From assembly GCA_036399175.1 (NCBI GenBank), contig DASWNP010000057.1:11498-75497 (forward strand): 64,000 nucleotides of DNA, written 5' to 3'. Numbering within the stretch: position 1 is the first letter of the stretch; the number at the start of each line of letters is the position of its first letter. This document shows positions 1 to 7,016 of the stretch, in pieces. This DNA comes from DASWNP01 sp036399175 (lineage in GTDB: Bacteria > Acidobacteriota > Blastocatellia > Pyrinomonadales > Pyrinomonadaceae). The position numbers and the translations under genes were made by a program. The notes under the pieces were generated by a model. It searched no databases, had not been told where the DNA came from, and saw nothing but the letters and a program-made list of their open reading frames with translations.

Positions 1-1641
1 TCTCTCTCGCACCTCTCCGACCAGAGCCTCAGAGACCCGGCCATCGCCCTGCTCGGCGGCATGGTGACGCCCTCCGGCAAGCGCAATGTCATCTCTGGCT
101 ACAACCTCAAAACCCTCTATCCGGAATTTTCCGCCGAGCAGATAGACAGAGCATTGAAGGCGCTCGTCGAGGAGACCCGTCTCGTTCGGCGCGAGTATTA
201 CGGCGACGAATACTATTACGACATCATCAGCGAGTTTCTCGTACCCTGGATAATTCGACAGAACAAGGAGCGGCAGGCGCAGCAATTACTGGCGCGGCAG
301 CGCGAATTGGAAGCAAAGCAGCGCGTAAGGAGACGCGTCTACCGCTCAATCGCGTTAGTAGTCGTTCTCATGGCTGTGTTCTCGACCTTCGCGGCATACT
401 GGGTCGTCAGGATGAGAACGAGAGAGCGCATCGTTCTTGAGGCAACGCAGCAACTGCAAGAAGTGGAGAGAGAGAAAGCTGCCGCCGACGAGAGAGTTCA
501 CCGACTCTCGGGGCAGCTCGAAGCTGTCGAAGGGCAGAGAAACTACGCGCTCATGCTCAAAGAGAGAGCCGAGCGAGAGAGAGACGAGGCGCTACAGAGA
601 CAGGCTGCGGCGACCAGATTCATGCAGCTCGGAACGAAAGGCAATCAGAATAGGAGGCTCGGAATGTTTGGTTCCACGATGCTCGAAATCGCCCTCGGCT
701 TAATACTGATTTACGTGCTGTTAAGTCTCGTCTGCGTGGTGGTGCAGGAGATGATAGAGTCAAAGTTGAATATGCGCGGACACTACTTGCGCAGAGCGAT
801 AAAAGGTCTGCTGGAGGGCGAAAGGAGGAGCAGCGAAGAGCTGAGAGAGGACATGATGGTTGACGCCCTCTATCATCATCCGCTCATCAAAGGGCTTCAA
901 GGGAAAGGCTTGCCTTCTTATATCCCCTCGGACATGTTCGCTCTCGCCCTGCTGGATATAGTATCGCCTGCGCAGGCCAGCAAGCGGAAGCGCTTCTCCG
1001 ACGTGCGCGCCGACATCGTAGGCATGCCGGACAGCGACCTCAAAAGGTCGCTGCTGCTTCTGGTAGATGAGGGGAGAGGCTCTATCGAGAACGTGCAAAG
1101 GGGAATCGAGCGATGGTACGAAACGGCAGTAAACCGCGTCTCCGGCTTATACAGACGCAGAACCCAGTACACGCTCTTTATGATAGCTCTCCTGCTGACG
1201 GTTTTGATGAACGTCAACACCCTGACGGTCGCCGACCGCATCTCGCAGGACGCGGCGTTGCGCGAATCGCTTGTCGCGCAAGCTCAGGCGCTCGCGCAGC
1301 AAGCTCCTTCAACCTCCGTCGCCTCGGCGGGAGCCGAATTGCCGCCCGCGGAAAGAATCAGGCAAAACCTGACGGCCATCGAGAGCCTCGGCCTGCCGAT
1401 AGGCTGGTCGGAGTGGGCGCGCCCGAAGACCGTCATGCAATGGCTCTCACAGATGCTTGGATGGCTGCTCACCGCCGTCGTCGTCACGCTCGGAGCGCCC
1501 CTGTGCTTCGACATCCTCAACAGGTTCGCCATCATCCGCTCGACCATCAAACCTCGTGAGGCGGCGAGCTTCCAGCCGCCGCCAACCGATAAAATCCTCG
1601 ACAGGTCGGAGAGCGAGGAGGATGTTTACGAAAAGAGCTAG
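1..1641 (+). CDS. C-terminal part of STAND-like NTPase fused to a multi-pass membrane protein (5' partial)
   Basis: The frame is open from base 1, so the gene begins upstream. Visible residues 1-95 look like the winged-helix end of a novel-STAND NTPase (a GYNL stretch, RLVRREYYGDEYYYDI, then a basic helix). A membrane helix follows at about 113-138 and a coiled coil at about 140-205. From residue 222 (ATG at 664) the sequence matches a widespread uncharacterised membrane family that starts with MLEIALGL and ends in a helix with GAPLCFDILNRF and a RSTIKP tail; further helices lie near 391-412 and 485-510. STAND proteins are signal-gated switches, but the N-terminal effector is outside the window, so function is unknown. 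An AGGAGG 6 nt before ATG 664 suggests the membrane half may also be made alone. Confidence 0.65.
   Translation, partial: SLSHLSDQSLRDPAIALLGGMVTPSGKRNVISGYNLKTLYPEFSAEQIDRALKALVEETRLVRREYYGDEYYYDIISEFLVPWIIRQNKERQAQQLLARQRELEAKQRVRRRVYRSIALVVVLMAVFSTFAAYWVVRMRTRERIVLEATQQLQEVEREKAAADERVHRLSGQLEAVEGQRNYALMLKERAERERDEALQRQAAATRFMQLGTKGNQNRRLGMFGSTMLEIALGLILIYVLLSLVCVVVQEMIESKLNMRGHYLRRAIKGLLEGERRSSEELREDMMVDALYHHPLIKGLQGKGLPSYIPSDMFALALLDIVSPAQASKRKRFSDVRADIVGMPDSDLKRSLLLLVDEGRGSIENVQRGIERWYETAVNRVSGLYRRRTQYTLFMIALLLTVLMNVNTLTVADRISQDAALRESLVAQAQALAQQAPSTSVASAGAELPPAERIRQNLTAIESLGLPIGWSEWARPKTVMQWLSQMLGWLLTAVVVTLGAPLCFDILNRFAIIRSTIKPREAASFQPPPTDKILDRSESEEDVYEKS
652..666 (+). promoter_or_regulatory. 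Internal Shine-Dalgarno and start codon inside the fused ORF
   Basis: AGGAGG at 652-657 lies 6 nt before an in-frame ATG at 664, exactly where the uncharacterised membrane family usually begins. Many other starts here have weaker sites. This suggests internal initiation giving a separate 325-residue membrane protein, or a recent fusion that kept the old ribosome site. Confidence 0.5.
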
Positions 1642-2071
1642 AAAGGCGAGCGCCCTTTTTCGTTTGAGAATCAGCCGACGTGTGAAACGCCGCATGCAAC
1701 AAACTTGCATACCGTTTCCGCTCTTCTGCGGCGCGGGAAGATAAATTCATTTAACTTCCGACACAATTTCGCCTTCTACTTTTTGTTAGTATCCGGCGCA
1801 TCATCCGTCTGCCTCAGCGCCTCGACGGTGTTTATTTCTATTGCCAGCGCAGCTTTAAGTTATTAAGCTGTAGCTCAGTTATCATTCAGATTAGAAAAAA
1901 GCCCGACTCACTCTCCCGACAAGCTACAGTTAACGAAGTCAGACATCCGATTTCGTAGTTGCGCGCGTAGTAGTTATTTTGCGGTCTCCCTGCGACCGCA
2001 AGAGGCGCGTCGGTTGTGACACGCAGCTTCCGATTTTCTAGCTCCGGTTTGCGACAGTCTTCAAAGAAGAG
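1642..2071. other. Intergenic region without recognised feature
   Basis: About 430 bases between the STAND fusion and the PilZ gene. It is more AT-rich than the neighbouring genes. I see no convincing ORF, RNA gene or terminator. It probably holds the promoter of the PilZ gene, but no clear -35/-10 pair can be assigned. Confidence 0.4.
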
Positions 2072-2434
2072 ATGGAAGAGCAAAGAAAGGCAGTTTTGAT
2101 TCGACCGCCGCTCCCGTGCCACTGGGGGCCGACCGACGACTGCCTGCGCAACGGGAAAGTGACGCGCCTCAGCATCTCTTACAAGACCTGTTTCATCCAG
2201 ACCAAAGCACCGGCCAACGACGGGCAGTCGATGTTCATTAAAATCTGGCTGCCGGACGAGATGGTTAAAGAGCTTTCGCTGGCTAACAACTATCTGCTGC
2301 TGCGCGGGCAGGTCGTACGCTACTCGCCGAAGATTGGCTTCGGCCTCCATTTCGGCGATCTGACCGAAGGCGAGGGCGAGATGCTTACCATACTCATCGG
2401 ACATCTGTGCGAGAAGCCCGCGAGCGGTTCTTAA
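2072..2434 (+). CDS. Degenerate PilZ-domain protein
   Basis: 120 residues covering a single PilZ-like beta barrel. The C-terminal half (RGQVVRYSPKIGFGLHFGDL) closely parallels the canonical PilZ protein at 9565 (GEVVYKIPEIGFGLRLTG). PilZ domains bind cyclic di-GMP through an RxxxR motif and a D/NxSxxG motif. Here the second motif region reads TRLSISYKTCF and the N-terminal arginines are not arranged as RxxxR, so ligand binding may be lost or altered. Such degenerate PilZ proteins usually act by protein contact. It stands alone and ends just before a strong bidirectional terminator. AAGAAGAG just before the ATG is a plausible ribosome site. Confidence 0.7.
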   Translation: MEEQRKAVLIRPPLPCHWGPTDDCLRNGKVTRLSISYKTCFIQTKAPANDGQSMFIKIWLPDEMVKELSLANNYLLLRGQVVRYSPKIGFGLHFGDLTEGEGEMLTILIGHLCEKPASGS

Positions 2435-2500
2435 CTGAACGCCGCTCTCGCTCTGCTTTCGTTCATGCGAGAGCGAGCTGAGCGCGTCGCAGTTTTGATA

Positions 2501-2545
2501 AAAAGACTGAAGGCCACCCGTCGCTCGGGTGGCCTTCAGTCTTTT
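2501..2545. terminator. Bidirectional intrinsic terminator, perfect 20-bp arms
   Basis: Arms 2501-2520 and 2526-2545 are exact reverse complements around a 5-nt loop. An A-run precedes the left arm and a T-run ends the right arm, so it can stop transcription from both the PilZ gene (+) and the actin-like gene (-). This is a classical terminator, unlike the heptameric hairpins elsewhere in the window. Confidence 0.9.
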
Positions 2546-2568
2546 CTGTCGATGTCGGTCGGGAGCTT

Positions 2569-3615
2569 TTACCTCGACTCGGACATGGCGGCGATGTAGC
2601 AGCCGTGCGCGGTGGTCGTGAGCGGGTCTCTCGCCATGCGAACGTCGGAGATTTCGATGGGGAAGTCGCCGCCGCCCTTGAGCATGCTCTCGAACTTTTG
2701 CAGGAAGCCGGTCGGCTTGGCCGTGCCGCCCGCGAGCACGATGGGCATGGGTCGGTCAATCTTGGGAAGCTGGCTCGAATGCTTGAACTCGGAGCGCAGC
2801 CGGTCGATGAGCGCCTGGAGCACGTCTTCGTAGTAGATGTGTAGGGCGCGCGTCAAATCGTCTTTGGGCGGACGCGAAAGGTCGAGCTTCTCTTCCTTGA
2901 AGAGACGCACGCGCGTCTTCGTCTCGTTCATCACGACGGCGACGTTGGTGTCGATGTAGTCGCCCGCCTTCGGGATGCTGAAGGTAATCATCGGCATCGA
3001 CATGAAGGAGACCGAGACGTTGCACATGCCGCCGCCGCAGCTAATCCCGATGCCCGTGAAGTTCTCGTCCTGAAGCTCGGAGAAGACGACGGCCTGGCCT
3101 TCGTTCAGAGACTTGGCGTTGTAGCCCATCGACTGGAGGAAGTTCTTGAGCACAGCTTCGTGATAGACGAGGTTGCCGTTAGCGCTCTCGCCCTTGCCGG
3201 GGACGCTGAAGCAAATCATCTCGCCTTTGCGCGCCTGCGGAACGACGCGCTTGATGATGAGCTGGATAATCTGCTGCCCCATCTCTTCGGTGGCGTTCAG
3301 CAGGCCGTACTGCATCGGACGGCGCGCGTCGGTGTTGAGGAAGCTGGCGAAGAAATCGGAGTCGTTGCCGTAGACGTAGAGGCTCTTGCAGTTGCGCTCG
3401 TAGACCATGTTGCGCTGCTTCAAAACGTTCTCGGCCATATCCGAGAAGGGGACGGCGACGAAGGCGTTGAGCTGCGTGTGCGTGTCCTGCGGCTTGGGGC
3501 CTTCGGAGACGACGATGCGGCTCGTGCCGATGTCGAGGCCGAGCGGGCCGCTCTTGGGCTGCTGCTGCGCGGCTTCGGATTTCGCGGACGGGTTAATCTG
3601 GTTTTTTTCTTCCAT
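2569..3615 (-). CDS. Actin-like ATPase (FtsA/MreB/ParM fold)
   Basis: 348 residues. The N-terminal phosphate-1 loop is GLDIGTSRIVV near residue 26. A second glycine-rich loop, GIGISCGGGMCNVSV, occupies the phosphate-2 position, and PIVLAGGTAKPTGF near residue 300 is the adenosine motif. The actin/Hsp70 fold is therefore clear. The usual Asp of phosphate-2 is replaced by Ser-Cys. Pro/Gln-rich residues 5-22 look disordered. The ribosome site AGAAGG precedes the ATG. It is the last of three minus-strand envelope genes, after a SPOR protein and an amidase, which suggests a filament-forming or scaffolding role in envelope growth or division. It could instead be a PilM-like adaptor; the exact role is not known. 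Confidence 0.75.
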   Translation of the reverse strand: MEEKNQINPSAKSEAAQQQPKSGPLGLDIGTSRIVVSEGPKPQDTHTQLNAFVAVPFSDMAENVLKQRNMVYERNCKSLYVYGNDSDFFASFLNTDARRPMQYGLLNATEEMGQQIIQLIIKRVVPQARKGEMICFSVPGKGESANGNLVYHEAVLKNFLQSMGYNAKSLNEGQAVVFSELQDENFTGIGISCGGGMCNVSVSFMSMPMITFSIPKAGDYIDTNVAVVMNETKTRVRLFKEEKLDLSRPPKDDLTRALHIYYEDVLQALIDRLRSEFKHSSQLPKIDRPMPIVLAGGTAKPTGFLQKFESMLKGGGDFPIEISDVRMARDPLTTTAHGCYIAAMSESR

Positions 3616-3780
3616 TTTTTTCCTTCTCTCTTTTGGTTGGGGCGACCTTTTTAATTCGCCGTGCTGATTTCAAAGTAGGGGGAAGTTAGTATCGAGCTAC
3701 CAACCTCCGACCCGACTCCCCCGCCCCTTTCGCTTCGACGCTTCGAGGGCGACGGAAGAGGGCGAACGTAAATGCAAAAC

Positions 3781-5256
3781 TCAATCTTCAGACTTGTCTT
3801 GCTGCGAAGCGGTGTCGGCTGACGCCGACTCTGACTCGGACGAGGCGGCGCTTTGTGCCCGCTCGCTTGCGGATGAGGAGCGCAGCCTGAGCTGTAGGCT
3901 CATCTGCTCCCGGTAGCGGCTGCGAAGCTGTCGGCGCAAGTCCTCCGGTTTCATGCGCGCCTGCTCCGCTCGATTTTTGAAATGCTCGATGGCTGCCTCA
4001 GCGCCCGGCCAGAGCGAGCCGCCGAGCTTTTCGACAATCGCTTCGTCGTGCGTGAAGCCAAACTCGCTGATGCTTGCCGGAGCGACCTTGTACTTGTCGG
4101 AGAGTCCCATCGTCTCGAAGGGGAAGTTGCGCACCCAGTCGTGATGGAAACAGATGAGCATGTTTGAAGGGTTGACGGAGACCAGACCGTGCGTAACACA
4201 GTTGGCGTCGTCTATCTGGTAGCGGCTGCGTAGAATCTGCGTCAGCAGCCGACCGGAGATGAGCTGCGCTTCGGTCAACTGTTCGCCCAGAGAATCGGCC
4301 TCGCTGTTGGTCTCGAAGCAGACGCCGAGGAAGCTTTCGTTGAGGCCGACGTAGACGCCCTCCGCGTCAGCCCAGATGGAATTGCCCGCGTGGTTGGCTG
4401 CATCCGTGTCGCGCACGATGCGGTAAATCTGCCCGTAGCGGTCAATCAGGTAGTTGTAGGATTTGTTCTTGCGAACGTATTCGAGCAGGCCGCGCGTGCG
4501 GGTCTCGATTGAGTCGCTGTTGTCGGGCGTAAACGGCAGCATGTCGCTCTCGGAGGTGTGATAGACGATGCCGACGATTTCGTGTCCGGTTCTGAGAGTA
4601 GCCTGCGTGTTGCCGCGTCGCAGCACGTTGTAGCCGCGCGCGTGGTTGTCGGTTTCGTAATCGAGCAGGATGCGCCCGCCGTTGCTGTAGCGCTCGTAAT
4701 TGCCCTTCTGCTCGACGAGCCAGACCTTCTCCGGACTGTAGTCAGGCAGGTACTTTTCGCTCGTCTCTTTGAAAGCGACGTTCTGCTCTTCGCCCGACGA
4801 GCGTTGAACCGTCTGCCTGCCCTGCGCGTAGCTTCGCGTCGAGCGCGAGACGACCGAGTAGAGACCGAAGAGGCCGATGGCGACGAAGACGACGCATGCT
4901 ACGCCGATGGCGTGGCGCATCTGGTAGCAGCGAAAGAGAAGACGCGCCGTGAAGGGAGCTTTGTTTCGGCGCAAAAGCTGCCGACGCTCTTTGGCAGCCG
5001 AGGGTAGAAGCTTTTTCAGCTCCTGAAAAATCAGAGCGTAGAGCTGCAATTCGTGCAGGTGCTCGTAGAGCTTCGTTCCCTTGATAAGCTGGAAACGTCC
5101 GAGCGACTCGTCGAGCTTGCGGCTGCTCTCGGACTGTTGAGCGAGGGTGTTGTTGAGAAATCGCAGGCGTAGCTCGGGGCGGTCGAAGAAGTGCGCGTAT
5201 CGCTCCACGACCTTCGAGTAGACCAGCGTTGTCTCGGCAATCATCCTCTGACTCAT
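3781..5256 (-). CDS. Membrane-anchored N-acetylmuramoyl-L-alanine amidase (Amidase_2/PGRP type)
   Basis: 491 residues. The N-terminal 110 residues are helical and basic and carry no signal sequence. One membrane helix lies near 115-137 (IGVACVVFVAIGLFGLYSVV), so the rest is probably periplasmic. The Amidase_2 fold spans about 225-395: IVYHTSES gives the first zinc-ligand His, NYLIDRYGQIYRIV and NHAGNSIW are typical core strands, and THGLVSVNP with FHHDW supplies the later ligands. The Ser/Glu-rich tail (440-491) looks disordered. The reaction is cleavage of the amide between muramic acid and the stem peptide. Flanked by a SPOR protein and an actin-like protein on the same strand, it probably acts in septal or growth-zone peptidoglycan remodelling. 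A cytoplasmic helical domain on such an amidase is unusual. Confidence 0.8.
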   Translation of the reverse strand: MSQRMIAETTLVYSKVVERYAHFFDRPELRLRFLNNTLAQQSESSRKLDESLGRFQLIKGTKLYEHLHELQLYALIFQELKKLLPSAAKERRQLLRRNKAPFTARLLFRCYQMRHAIGVACVVFVAIGLFGLYSVVSRSTRSYAQGRQTVQRSSGEEQNVAFKETSEKYLPDYSPEKVWLVEQKGNYERYSNGGRILLDYETDNHARGYNVLRRGNTQATLRTGHEIVGIVYHTSESDMLPFTPDNSDSIETRTRGLLEYVRKNKSYNYLIDRYGQIYRIVRDTDAANHAGNSIWADAEGVYVGLNESFLGVCFETNSEADSLGEQLTEAQLISGRLLTQILRSRYQIDDANCVTHGLVSVNPSNMLICFHHDWVRNFPFETMGLSDKYKVAPASISEFGFTHDEAIVEKLGGSLWPGAEAAIEHFKNRAEQARMKPEDLRRQLRSRYREQMSLQLRLRSSSASERAQSAASSESESASADTASQQDKSED

Positions 5257-5357
5257 AGCGCGCGTCCGTGCCTTTTGACCGATAGCCTCTCTAACGAATC
5301 TTCAATGCGTCCTGCGACGAGAAACTGCTTTCACTACCGACCGAAAAAACGCGTTCG

Positions 5358-6335
5358 CTACTTCTGTGCTTCGGTGACGATGACGCTCTCGGCGGCACCC
5401 TTGCCGCGCATCTGCTCTCCGAAACGCGTCGCCTCGGCCTTGTCCGCGAAGCGCCCGACCTGTACTCGATACCAGGTGCCGCGCTTCGGAATCTCGACCG
5501 ACACCACACGCCCTGCAAAGCCCGCCGCCTTCAGGCTCGCCACGCGCGCGTCGGCCTGACCGATGTCGCTGTAGGAGCCGACCTGAAGCGTGAGACCGCC
5601 GCCCTTCTGATTCGTCGTCGAATCGGAAGAGGCGACGGGCGAGGGCGGCGCAGGAGCGGGAGCAGCCTTCGTCTCCGCGACCGGTGCGGCAGATGCTTTC
5701 GGATTCTCTTTCGACTCGGACGCCTGCGTCGGCGCAGCCGTCGAAGCCTGACCCTCGGCCTGATTAGAGGCTTTGCTGCCCGGCGCGTTGAGAGCGAGCG
5801 CGGTCTTGGCGGGCGCGGTCTTCTTGCTCGCGGCCTGTGTCGGCGCGGGGCGCAGAGCCTGCGCCTCTTCGGCCTCGGCGCTCGGCTTAATCAGCCAGTT
5901 GCAGAGCACGATGAAGGAGACAAACACCAGACCGCCGATGAGAAGCCATGCGGGCGAAATCCGCATCAACTGCACGCCGAGACTGTAGTTGTCCTGTCTC
6001 GAAGAGAGATTCTCTTTCGGGCGCACAGCCTCCGCCGTTTTGGTCTGCGGCGAGGACGAAAGCATCTGTGCGGAAACCGCCGCCTCGAAGGCTTCTTTCG
6101 ACCGGACTGGCTCGCTCCGCCCCTTTAAGACCGAGCGGGAGACCTGCGCCTCCGCGACCTGACTCGCAGCGACAGGTTTTTCAAACATGCTTGAAGCTGA
6201 AGGGTAATTCACGAAGACATCTTCCAGGATGGGAGGTTGCGCGCTCGCTTCGTAGGCGAGGTGGGGGGGTGAAGGGATACTCAGGACGTTGTCCGGGTCA
6301 ACTCCTGCGGGGATGATTTTGGCGTCGATGTTCAT
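5358..6335 (-). CDS. Single-pass membrane protein with C-terminal SPOR domain
   Basis: 325 residues from the ATG at 6335, chosen because GAGGAA lies just upstream and the longer frame (to 6419) adds an unconvincing Arg-rich leader. It has a cytoplasmic N-terminal 125 residues, a membrane helix at about 128-148 (WLLIGGLVFVSFIVLCNWLI), an Ala/Pro/Lys-rich periplasmic linker, and a SPOR domain at about 245-322 (LTLQVGSYSD, RVQVGRFADKAEA). SPOR domains bind denuded glycan strands at division sites, which fits the amidase encoded 101 bases downstream that would create such strands. It is the first gene of the minus-strand envelope set. Confidence 0.85.
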   Translation of the reverse strand: MNIDAKIIPAGVDPDNVLSIPSPPHLAYEASAQPPILEDVFVNYPSASSMFEKPVAASQVAEAQVSRSVLKGRSEPVRSKEAFEAAVSAQMLSSSPQTKTAEAVRPKENLSSRQDNYSLGVQLMRISPAWLLIGGLVFVSFIVLCNWLIKPSAEAEEAQALRPAPTQAASKKTAPAKTALALNAPGSKASNQAEGQASTAAPTQASESKENPKASAAPVAETKAAPAPAPPSPVASSDSTTNQKGGGLTLQVGSYSDIGQADARVASLKAAGFAGRVVSVEIPKRGTWYRVQVGRFADKAEATRFGEQMRGKGAAESVIVTEAQK

Positions 6336-6460
6336 GGGGGTTCCTCTGATTGGGGAATGAACTGCTTGAGAGACGCGTCGGGAGTGTCTGGTAGAGCGTG
6401 GAAGATGCCGCCTTGCCACGTAGCTAACTGAAAAGACGGCGGTTTAACCACCGGACAAGT

Positions 6461-6489
6461 AGTTTAAAACAACATAAACATTTACGCAA
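6461..6489 (-). promoter_or_regulatory. Candidate sigma70-type promoter of the SPOR gene
   Basis: On the minus strand, TTGCGT (6489-6484) is followed after 17 nt by TAAACT (6466-6461) in an AT-rich stretch. The SPOR start codon is about 120 nt downstream. Only sequence similarity to the consensus supports this. Confidence 0.4.
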
Positions 6490-7016
6490 GTCTTTTTTAC
6501 AAAATCCCGGGCTTTTTCGATGTAAAGTTAACGGCTTTGTTTTCAGCAACTTGTGCGCCTTAAATGAAGGGCTTCGGCGAGCTGTTCGGCAGAGATTTTC
6601 TTCGGGTCGGCGAAATTGACCTGATATTGAGGTTAAATTCGGCTGGCCAGCGGGGTTGTTTAACAGTCAGGCTGACGGCATTTTGTCATCTTGACATGAT
6701 GCATTCGGCAATCTGACCGATGTGATTGACCGATTCGTGACGTGAATAATGGGGATGCTCGAAAAATCGCGGCAAATGAGTGACAAGGCCAAGCGGCACG
6801 TAGTTTGCGGATTGTGACGGCGCGCACGCGTGCCTTCGGCGTGCACTGTACCCGCAGCCGGAGCGGGTAGAAAAACCTCTCCCGAGTGATTTTCCATACC
6901 GGCGACAGACGAGATGCGCCTCCTGCCAAATCTTCGGGCGCAGACTTTAAGGCTGGGCTAGCTCGTTAAACTCCTCCCGAACACGCACGTCGGGGTTTTT
7001 CTGGACAGAATCTCTT
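6490..7016. other. Divergent intergenic region upstream of the GGDEF-EAL gene
   Basis: About 530 bases between the SPOR promoter and the plus-strand diguanylate cyclase gene. It contains a TGTCA-TCT-TGACA dyad at 6684-6696. No ORF with plausible composition was found. It probably carries the promoter and 5' leader of the downstream gene; I do not see a recognisable cyclic di-GMP riboswitch. Confidence 0.4.

Noticed and set aside
1866..1890. A TAGCTCAG string resembling a tRNA D-arm
   Set aside because: No acceptor stem, anticodon arm or T-arm can be fitted around it.
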